Source: Opisthorchis felineus
Taxonomy: Eukaryota; Platyhelminthes; Trematoda; Opisthorchiida; Opisthorchiidae
Assembly (NCBI GenBank): GCA_004794785.1
Contig: SJOL01001309.1
Coordinates: 1-64,000 of the forward strand
DNA length: 64,000 nucleotides
Direction of reading: 5' to 3'
How positions within the stretch are numbered: position 1 is the stretch's first letter; the number at the start of each line of letters is the position of its first letter. A program made the translations under genes and the position numbers. The notes below the pieces were generated by a model, which saw only the letters and a list, made by a program, of their open reading frames with translations, was not told where the DNA came from and made no database searches. Positions 49,901 to 61,500 of this stretch are shown piece after piece.

Positions 49901-52900
49901 GAAAAATCGATATCTGCAATACCCTTGGTGATTGGTCATTTCTGGAAAATCCGACTCGACAACTGGAATTTCCTCCCCTCGAATAGCGATGAAAACTTTT
50001 TCCCTAATGATGTTTCCTCTTCGTGATGGGTGGAGTGGAGTTGTTGTATTCGGTCACTAAGTAAGCTGGGGATTAATTCCTTAAGCGTCGCGCATAGGAA
50101 AACGTACATAGGCGCAGTGAATGATCATATCACCTTTTCATCACCGATGTTTCTGTCCGCGATGAGTGTATAGGCTATACACGCTGGATGCCGACACACC
50201 ATAGCCCCACTGCAAGGATAGTTTCAGACGATCTTACTATGGCTACTGAAAGCTGGCCAATTTTGGGGTCCGAATGACTCTGTATGGTAGTAATATTTCT
50301 CCCTCGATGGGAATTAGACGTACAGGTTCCCTCCCCTTTGTATGCACAGCGTCCTTACTTCTTGTTGCCCTTTTTTCATATTTTCCGATGCTTAACCTAA
50401 ACCCTCGATTTCTATTCGAATAGCCCTTTTGGCCCACTGGCAGTGGGTGTGCTCTCGGATTCCTCTCAGCTCTGGATGCTGCTTGGGCTGTTTCACGCCT
50501 GGCTTCTGGACATAATCCGCTCCAGGTGCTCGCTCAGCGTGAGTCCGTCTACCAACGTTTGAGTCAAACAACTGCGCAGAATATGCCATCCAATTTTTCA
50601 GAATATACATTGGATCCGAGAACCCGGTCAGTCCCGCAACCCACCACCCCTTTTCTCCCATATATGACTGACCCATTCAGTGGTTCTGTCTTCTGGGTTG
50701 CTCGATTTCAAGTTCAGACACCATTTTCCAGTTCCTGAGTGTAGTTCTGCTCCTGGTTTTAAGATGATAGGCTACGATTTTACCGGCTCTTCTTAAACCA
50801 GCACAGATCAAAATGATCACATTCTTTAGTGGAGATTTCGTCCAATTCAGAATGGAAAAGTTGCGTTCTTGGACGTTCTTATCGCTAGACTGTCAAATTC
50901 GTTTTACAGTCAGCACGTCGATTCAACGTTGCTCAGATAATTCCTTGAAGATGAGATGTCCATCTCGCCTTTACGGATGCGTCCAATTCGCGATGGGATC
51001 TTTTTCAAAAGTGAATAATGTATTTTTGATGGTAATGTTCATATCCACACTCATCGAAATCCCTCGAAGCGAGGACACTTCGCTGAAATGACCTATTTTC
51101 CTGAAATAGGGTACGTCTGTTGGAAATTAGTCTGTCTGATCGGATGTCGGTCCGCCTGGTCCAGAAAATTTTTACAGACGATTGTGGAAGCTTTCAAAAA
51201 CGACTTTTTAACGGAAGACTGGGTGTCCTTTGATTGAGTTCTTCTTAAAACAGAAGTCTGTAAGTTAGGGTCAGCATTCATTGTTAGGTTGACTTCCCCT
51301 AGGTCAGTTAAATTCGTTTGAACCTTGCAATCTTTGAACTTCACTCACTCATACCTGGAGTGATCTATCGTGCAGGAATGCTGCTCCTGCTCCACAGATG
51401 TACCGACAAGTCTGTGTGAGAATTCAGCTTCTCTAACTTATCATACCGTTTTTTCTTTCGTTCAGGTATACCCGGTGTAATCTCAATCTTTTCGGAACTC
51501 ACCAGGTTCGTCATTTGTATCACATTGATCGGAACAAGGTACCACGATCCCGATCCGCCCGAAGCTTCAGTCGAGATTCAGATCCCTGCAAGCACGTAGA
51601 AAATCGTCTGAAGGAACAGCTCATTTACTGCAGCACACTGAGCAGTCGAGGCAACAAGACTATGGACGTTCCATCACCGCCAGAACCGCTTGGCTTGTTA
51701 CGCTGGTTCCAATCTCGTTTGTCCTTTTATGAAACGCATGAATTAGTTACTCCCCTCACTGATCTGAACTGCTCAAGTTGGGATTCTGGAGTCAGACTTC
51801 TATGCCTCATCCACCTTTATAGACCAGAGCTTGTTCCGGAACTCGAGCAGTTTTTCAATGGCAAAATATGTGATCCGCAAGACGTATTTCGCAGTAAAAG
51901 TTCCCATTTGTCAGACATACACCCAAAACCAGCGTTGATAAGGGCTTGTGGTGTACTAATGGAGCACTTTGATGTGGAGTTTATCCCAACGGATAAGGAT
52001 TTCATCGGGACCGGATATCCGAGGACGAATTCTGATTGGCTGTTCTACCTGGCCCAGGTCTACCACGTGCTCCGTCCACTGAAGATAATTCGACCTCCTC
52101 CTCCTCCTTCAGGTTCGTTTTTCTCCAAGATAGTCAGCGAAAAAAAGACAGACATTATTTTCAAATGCCATAACATATTTCCGGTCGTTTGCTTTACCAA
52201 TGGATCACTGAAGTTATTTTCGAAATTACTTTGGTACGAAGAAAGACATTCCAACTGCAATCCAGCTCATACTAGTGATATTTACTTTGACTCGACTTAT
52301 GTCGAAATCTCTTTATATTTGTTGTTTTCGACGTTTACATGGTTGCTTGTATAGAAGTCCATCAAACATTCCTAGCAAACTCCGTGCATTTCGCCATACA
52401 ACAGCCCTCTCACTGCTTAAAACCTTCGGAATTCCTATTCTAAAATACACGGAACGTGCAACATACCCTGGGAATTCCATCAGAAATGTCCCATCAACAG
52501 CAGTGTTGTAAATTTGGTAGTTATTGACCGGTATAGTTGTGCCTTGTGGCTTTAGCGTTCACCCAGCAATTGGGATTTCACCACATCCCATCTACAACTG
52601 ACCCATCAAGCCAGCAGGGATCCTGTTAACTATAGGGAATGTAGGTACATAAGATCAACCTTTCATCTTCAGAGTATTCTGTTTTCTGCGTAAAACCCTT
52701 CACACTAAGGTTCGCTCGCCCCCCCCCCCCCAAGGTTACCATTTGATCAGACAGAGTAGTCGAGTGTGACCTTTTCCGTGGTATTCCTTATGTGATTGCC
52801 AGTCCTTAAATTTTTTCCAATGTGCAATTCCGAACGACCAATTTCTGTAGTTTGGAATGACAGCCGCAAAGAGACCACTTTTCATACGCATGAAACCCTA

Positions 52901-55547
52901 TATATTCTCAAACATTGGCAGACATTTAACGAGCAACAGTCACTCAGTTTGTGAACTAAACCGTGTTTGGATTTCTCGGTCTCAGTAGACTCGGAGGCTC
53001 GTATTGCCTGAGACTGTCGCGGTTAATTGAAAGTTTCCTATTCATAAATTGCTGCCACATACCCACGTTCTTCCAAGTCGATCGGTCATTGCGTTGTAAC
53101 AACAGTACAATGTATGATCCAACCGTCGTCAGTCGGTCCATTATCCATTGAAAGACTATTGTAAATGATCAGTATGTCCGCTTCAGTGGCTTTTCCAAAT
53201 TGTCCATAAACAAGTATGGTGAACACTCCATTTCACGACGAGTCAGGGTGGGGAGCAAACCACAGGTTTGTACAACAAAACGCTCATGCTACTACCTGCT
53301 TTCCTAGGCACTTGCTTTAGTGAATTGTCCGGAGGAATGTTACTCTGACTTTCTGTCTTTTTTCACGTTTGTTGTTTTCATCGTTTCTCCCTGGAATACG
53401 TTTTTCCCACTTAGATGAGATAGGTGACGTTGGCGTCTTCTAGCCAGTTGATAAGGTACCATTGGCACTACAGCCGTCGGTCGCCTAAGTTGTGTGGCGT
53501 GTGAAAACAGCACATTCATGTGATGTCCGTGCTCATATTGCGATGTAGGCCGCTTAAACGTTAATCAGTGATTGTTCAAATATTGATTAGATTCTCCAAC
53601 AATGGTTTGTGGATACTACACATATGTCCATCCGTCATTTTGACAGTGCATACTCCGTCAATCCTGAGCGGCATTCAATCCGGTTGACAGACTTCGTTTT
53701 CCTACCGACCATTTTTAGGAATTAATCCGACAGTCATGGCTGTCTGCAAAATCTGAGGCCTGACCTACAGAAGTACAAAGCTGTGCTGGGGCATTTTTTC
53801 CATAGAATTCCCTGGGAAGGTAAAGCAACAGGTGAAACGATTCTGATTCTCTTGTCTACAGACGAAATGTGACTCCTAGTAAACTCCAAATAACTAAAAT
53901 CACCGACAGCCACTTCTTCTAGGGAGAATCATGCGGCCTAAGTTCATAGGTTAAGCAATAGGAAAGGGTCACTTATATACGTTCTTCGTGATATCAAAGG
54001 GTCTCTTCTAACTCACTGCCTCAGTTTCCGCTTTTTGTGGTTCGTCATATTAAGGGTGGACTGTGATAACTATCAAGTCGTAACAGTTTTCCAGTAATTT
54101 TGTGGATGTTTAACATCACCGACCGAACAACTAGCTGTTCACTGCGTTACTCTCACCAGTCACGTTTTCTTTTTTTCTATAATCATCAGCCCCGTTGAAC
54201 GGAATAGATGGAAAGCTCAATGGCCACCGAAACCACTCACCTAACCGACTGTCCTTTATCACAGCTAATGGTCATTTGAGTCCGCCACCACTGCGGAACA
54301 GGTTATCACGAAGTGATATGAATGTGAACCGGTCGCCTCACAAATCGTATGGGGTGGTGCGTGAAGATCCGAACTGGACGGTCGAGAAAGGCCTACTACC
54401 TAAACGCCGTGCCGAATTAATAGCGGGATTCGTAAGTTTTCTTCTCACTCGATTTCGCGCCGATCTACTAGCTTTTCCTTTTTACTTCGTCCTAATCTTT
54501 TGGGACTTCATCAGCAGAAACAACCGGTGGTTTAGTCTTCTGGTTGATTACTCCTTCTTTCTGTACACAAATTTTATCCGGGCTAGGCAAAAAACGCAGT
54601 TAAGCAATGCCCACATACAGCTCGGACGTTCTTTACAAGGACGTGCCGGCTATTGGGCAGAGTCAGACACGCATACCTAAATTTAGTCTGGTCTACAAAC
54701 TTGGTGACGCAGTTGTTCTGTCCTGTTGGCTCAACTGCTCAACTCGATTGGAGGCGTTTCATCATCGTCGTCGTCAGTAGCAGCATGTGATGATGTGATC
54801 ACGTCATCAGTACTGATACAGCTCTAACTGGGTTTATTCATTGCACTGCTGCTGTTCTCATGCATACCTTTTATCAAAAACCTTCATTTTTTAACTTCAT
54901 GCTTCTGACTAGATTTCAAAACCCAAGTCGTATTTGCTTCTACAAAAGGAGTTATAAGCATTTTTCAGGTTCAGTGCGTGTACACTCCGGAATGTGCCTA
55001 AGCACGTGCGCGCCGCAAAATTCACCAAGTGTGGGGTCCTTATCAGCGCGACAACGTATCATGCTGTTAAACTACTCCACCTCCAACGAGTGGTTCTTCA
55101 CATTCCAGTATCAATTACCTGTCTAAATGCACTGGAATCTGTCTTAATTGCACTCGACTCATCTTTCTAAAATGATTTACTTTTATAAAAAAAAAGCAGA
55201 CTTAATGTCCGAAATGACCACAGGTACGCGTCTGCCTGTCCTAATTGCGGATGAGGATGCATGCAGCCTTACCAAACTTCACGCGCCATATTCCACATAC
55301 TTATCGTGTACTAGTCTTCTTGCGTTTCGTGAGAACCGAAGTATACCATACAATGATTACGTGGATCACGTGCTATCCCTCTCCGCCTCGAGAAGTTTAG
55401 TTAGCTACAGAGGGATCCGTAAGGTGATGATAACCTTTGTAACATGCACCGCCGTTTCATACCAATAGCGCTTCCGGATTGCCTGTGCTGTGTACACCCT
55501 TTTTAAGAGTATGTTAAGGAAGCGATGCTGCTCTCTCTATCTCTCTC

Positions 55548-55590
<43 letters not shown>

Positions 55591-58500
55591 CGTATTCAGA
55601 ATTTCGAGTTTAGGAACTCCAGATCCTTTTGGGATTCCAACTTTTCTCGTGATTTTCGGAAGGAACGCACTCATTCTGAATGTACTTGATCATTCTTCTG
55701 GTGAACTACTCGAAGTGTAGAGTCGAACTGGTTGTCTGTATTAGCATTTTTGTGGTTGAATGAGCACTAGCTTGGTAACAACATTTCCATTCAGTGCCAC
55801 CGGATAAAGTCCTCACCTCTTCGTCGTTCTATGATTCTTGATGAATCGTTTTTGCGTTGTTGCGCTTTGTGGTTGGCCAGTATTGCTTTCCATCATCTCA
55901 GGGTCATAAGACTCAATTCACTGTGTTGGAATTTCGTATGGTCTGAACAAGGTTCGAAATAATAATGCTGATAGTAATAAAAAGAATAAAATAGTAAGAT
56001 TTGAACTGATCACTCGATCTGATATTGCACTAGAAGGCTATGTGAACTGGCAGTTTGTCGAAACATTGATAGCTGACGTGCGTTTATTGGTTTTTGATCT
56101 GTTCGCAGAACTTGGCAGTTTGGTAGCATCGATGGTGTCTCCTCATTTGGTGACGAATGGCTTCCTTTCGAATTTCCATGCTCGGTGAACCGCTCAACAC
56201 TCACCTTACCAACAACTAGCTATGTGAACTGAATGGTCGGCATCATCCCTATGCCTTGAATTGACTGCCCCGTCAGGCATCAGTTAGAATTGACTCATAC
56301 TGTGAACCACGACTCATAACAGTACATGAAGCTATCTTGGCACCAGATTCCTCTCCAGGAAGGACTGGATAACTGTGAATATTGAATCAAATGCTGTAGC
56401 CGCTGAATCATCGTGTGTTGTCTCCAAACGAAAATACGCTTGTCCCGAATCACTCTGATTCCTACCTTTGCATCTCGATATCACCTACCACATCGAAATC
56501 TCCATATGTGCACGAACTATCCATTTTGCAGGATTCGAGTTCAGGCATTTCCTCTTTGACCATATTACGTTCCAACTAACAAATTCGCTTGTAAGCGAGT
56601 AGATCTCTTCGCTGTCGACAAGTCTACCCTATTGACGCGAGTCTCCAGATGATTGAGACGGGCAAATATCAAGGGTTTAATAATTCAAAATGACTTCATC
56701 TATTATGGAACACTACAGTGTTGTCGACTTACACTACAACCAATAGGATCGGTGTCTTTCGCTGCTGAGTTATTTTGACCTATACCATTTTTGCTATATC
56801 AAGGGATCAGTGCATATCATTATATCCTAGGTGTCGATCATGCCATGGTGATAAAATCCGTGGATGTTTCAACTGAATATAGCTTAGTACATAGCGAAAA
56901 CCTGGGAAAGTTAAGTAAGCTCTTTTGAGAATATGGGTATTTTCACCCTAACAGTAATACAAACTCCTTCTGTCTACAACAGAATCATACTACAGCTGAT
57001 CTCAAATTCGAGTGGAACTTTTCAAAACTCGAACAAACATTTTCGTTGGCCTTCAGCTTCTATCCAGTTTGCCTTAGCGAACATTCGAAAGTGCAGGTGC
57101 CTCCACTGAGCCGGTTCTTCAGATTGTCTGTCGTCATCTTTTCACTTTCTTAAAATAAGCATGGTTTCGCGGTTGTGGCATCAGTGCCAACGTTGATGTT
57201 GCTACATACGGTGTTGATCTAATCGGCGGTACTTGTTTGCAGGCTACCGTTACTTTTTTTGCCGCTAGCCCTTGCGTAATTTGCGTTGCTGTAACAATTA
57301 GGAAGTCTACATGGTAATTTGCAAAGTCCGCCACCCAATGCTCAGTGGTATTCATGGCTATAGCCCTCTCCCCCATAACAGGGGTGACCCGGTATTTAAA
57401 ATTCTTATATCATCGTGGGGACTTGAATCACTCGCTTCGAGCTATGGTCAGCTTTCAACCATCCGAAGTTCACTGTTCATTGTCCTACAGGTGTGTGTTT
57501 TACTCTTGTGAGGGTGGCTGAATCTTTATTGACAAAAATTGTTTTCCATCACTATTCAGAAGTCGTTCTTCTGTTCTGCCTGACAGCTTGATTCCACGTC
57601 CACCAGACGTCACTCACAAGCGGCTGTACAACGCCCACTTACTCGTGGTTTGAAACAACTGGTAGATCCACTGAACCAGGAATCCACTTTTCCCAAAGAC
57701 AACAACAACAACAAGAAACTGCCAACTACTCGAGGCATTTCAAACTATAAAACCAAAAATCCTCCCATCAAAGTAAGCTATTCATAGATTTTTATTTCTG
57801 CCAAAGGTTTTTCCCAGGCTGAACAGCGTGTAGTTCATATGCTGAGCATCTACTTGAAAATTCTTTTGTTTTCACCGGCAGGTTTATTGCTTATTGCATT
57901 GTAAAATGACTGTAGCTCTGATTTAATCGAAAATGGGTTATACGTCCAGCTCAACAAACCTCCTCAGTTGGTGCGTTTATGTGACATGATTTCACCACCT
58001 GAAGATGTTATCGCACTTTGGTGATGTGTTGGAATATTGGTAACTCGGGTACATCATCAGCTCACTGATGATGTCTCCTCGAATGATCGCGAAACGTCTG
58101 CAAATAAGCTGCCAAGCTTGGCAGACAGGTCAACAGCCACCTGATCAATTACCAAGTAAGCGCGCGTGTTTGTCACCTACACCCGTTAGAAAGTACTCCA
58201 GGAGGTTTGTAAGCCTATGTTAAGATGAAAGATAACAGTGCTGGACGGCTCCTAAACTTATGCGTTGATTAACTTCTGCATTCTTAATACTTTAGGCGAC
58301 ATCTTGCTACGTGACGCTCGCCATATTCCGTCCAACTTTTGATACAGATCGATATTATTATATTCAGCTATCGTCTCTGACGATAGTGAAGAACCTGGAA
58401 GATTCCGCAGTGGACGTGGTTACATCGACCTAGTCTCCACAAATCGGCGAATCCTCGTGAACGGTCTTATGTACGGTCGAATTCTGTTGCATTATTAGTC

Positions 58501-61500
58501 CTTGTCTCAGAAATTCTGGACCTCGCACCCTCATTCTCGCCATCCAGTCATATCGGTGTTTGTGCAGTTACTTAATCAATATTCTCCAGTGAAACGGGGA
58601 TACTCTGCTGAAATCTGATTTCCAGGAAATTTTGTCGAACTTAGGGCACCTGAAGTCCGGATTCGGAAAGATTCAAGCTGTTTTAAGTTCCGGCAAAAAA
58701 TAACTCGGCTTTATAATGGTCAATGACGCTAGAAGAGGTGTACAACAGTTAAGTATTTAGAACCCAACTGAACGCGACAGAAGAAATTGTCACTTTTTCA
58801 TAGCCTTCAGGACCCTTCTCACTCTCTAGTCCTCTTAACGTCCATAAAATAATAATCATGTGCATTGTCCCACTGACATATGATTCCCATACATGACACC
58901 TGGGGTCGTGCCTACTATATCGTCTTGACTTAGTGAGGTTGTTTTTGCAATAGGATCAGTCAGTGTTGATTGATGAGGTTTTCTCATCTCCCTTGATTGC
59001 GTGACCAGACGACTAGCCATAAACGGAAATTGATGTCATTTTTGGATCACGCGAATGTTGTCTGTGCTCTTACGCTTATACACTTCTACAACCGAGGAAT
59101 CGGTTTCAATTAGCCGACAGTTAGAATTGCGTTGAGGACTGTTGCTATCCATCGGTTTTGTGATGCTTAGGTGCTGCCACAAACAGCTACTGTTGGCACA
59201 AGCTAAGTATATGAGCACTTGTTTCTATAGCATTTTCCGGCACTTCTCATAATAACCCCTTTGAAGATTTTCAAATGTCGATCACTCAATCTATTAGGTG
59301 AAAGCATACTGGCGTAGGTTGACTTCCACACCACCAGTTGATGTATTGGGGAAGGGCGAGATCGCTCGGTGGTTAGGGCGCGAATCTACTGACCGGAGTG
59401 TCCATGATTCTAACCTGACCTCCGCATTTCGACTTCCCCTGTCTAGACTTGGGCAACCTGGTAGTATCCCAGCCATCGTGCTCCCTTTGGGTGGCATAGC
59501 AGTTAGGCACCGGAAGGGTGCTATTTAGTTGACGTCTTGTTGTGAGCTAATTTTGGGGAGTTATGATGCCTGACTCCAGTCTTACTATTCGAACAGATTT
59601 TCTCTTCACTCTCACTTGACGGGTCCGCAACGTTATGTTTCTGTCTTCACCTTACAAACTTCGAGAAAATCAGTACCGTCCAAATTGATCTATGGTACAC
59701 ATTCTCCTTTCCCTGCAACAACAGCTGGAAAGGCACACATTATTTCGTGTGGATCCACTCATAAACTATTTAGTCCTAGCACTTCATCAATCTTTGGAGA
59801 AAACAAACTTAGCGTCACGCTTTCATCCGACCGAGTGTCAGGGTTCCCCTCTCAGCATTCCAATGAGTTGACAAGGGACTGTAGCAAAAGACAACTGAAT
59901 TTATGAATAATCACTTCAAACGACCTGAGTCGGTTGGATTACCGCCTGAGTTGACTACCTCGAAGAGAAATGCCTCCGACAACTGAAGAGTTACGGCAAG
60001 CGAACAAACAATTGTTGAATAAGAAGGCAACTGAAGAGGAACTACTTTCAACAGAACTCTTCAAATACGACAGCCTAACATTTTGGAAAACGCACTTCAA
60101 TAGACCGATAGATCTGGCAAAAACGGGACTTTCTACCATACTTCAAAGATAAGAAAAGTAAAGCAAGATTATGTCACAATGATTTGATCTGACCTCCATA
60201 TTTCAGTAACCCAGTTCACCGTCCCACCGGAAGCAGATTCATTTGAATTTAACTCTCTTGGTATCTCCACTCGTGCTTGTGAACGTCATCCCCCAACGCA
60301 CTGCGGTGATGCTAGACTGAATCAAGTCTAACCATGGCCAACCACTGAACGCCATGTGGGTGTGATCTGTGTCCAGTTCACTAGTAATGTGGACGTCCAG
60401 GCCACTCGAAACGGGCACCATTTAGTTCAGTCGCATGTTTATTTGTGTTTTGTGTGTGTGTCCCCGCCTATCCACCTGGGCACTCCTTTGTGGTGGGCCT
60501 GCAGCAGTGCTAGAGGTGACTACGACCGGCGTAATGCAGACCGACCTGACTATTAGGTAACACTAGCTAGCCACAAGTGAGCCTCACCTGTGCCTTAAGG
60601 GTAATGCGGGTCATAAGGCACACTGCGTATGAGTTATGGGTCTCAGCTGCTAGATTATCCCCACGTGATTGGACAATTATGAACCTTCAATTGGGCTTGC
60701 TTATCATCCTCCTATTCACCGACCGGTCTCATCATGTTAGATTTACATCGGGTATGAAGCCTATTCTGTACGTGCCTCAGTGCAGGCCTCGTGTGTTAAT
60801 AGCTATTGCACTCGGAGTTCCGCGGATGTGTTTCGATGCGACGGGTTGTCCGGAAACGGAAGCTAGTCCATGGTACAGCACAGTACTTGATTTGCGAATG
60901 TTGTTCTAGGGATGAAGTCGCAACAGGACACGGGCCCGTACAACGACCTGAAGTGAACGACATCAGGGCCGGATACAGCGAAAGCCCTTGATAAGGGACA
61001 GGTATGGCTTAGACCCAGACTGTTCTATATGGGTCTTAGGTCCACATAGCCACACGCTCAACGTGTTTATGCCAAATCCGGTTAACATGACAGGAGGCAA
61101 ATGTCCGATTTTTGAACTTCGTAAGTCGTGACTTTTACTTTCGCAAATGGATGTTATGCAGACTACATCATAATCAGCGGCATGTCTACCCCGGTAGACG
61201 TTGCATGTTAACGTACACTTTACCCAACCGGATAGCCACAATAATTGTTTTACGCTTTGGTACTATTGTAACTTGATATTCTATAATTTCCGTTCGGCAC
61301 TTCACAACACTCAGTCGATTTATGATTCGTAAGTTTGAGGATGTAGCAAACATTTCCAATAACTACAATGTCAAATCCATCAAATGTGTCCTCCGGCTTC
61401 GCTATATTTAACAATTATCCTACCTCAGGTGTACTACCATCAGTTCTTGAATCTACCCAGAAAGTCCCACTTTGGTAAATCCAGCGTTCAACTGGAAATG

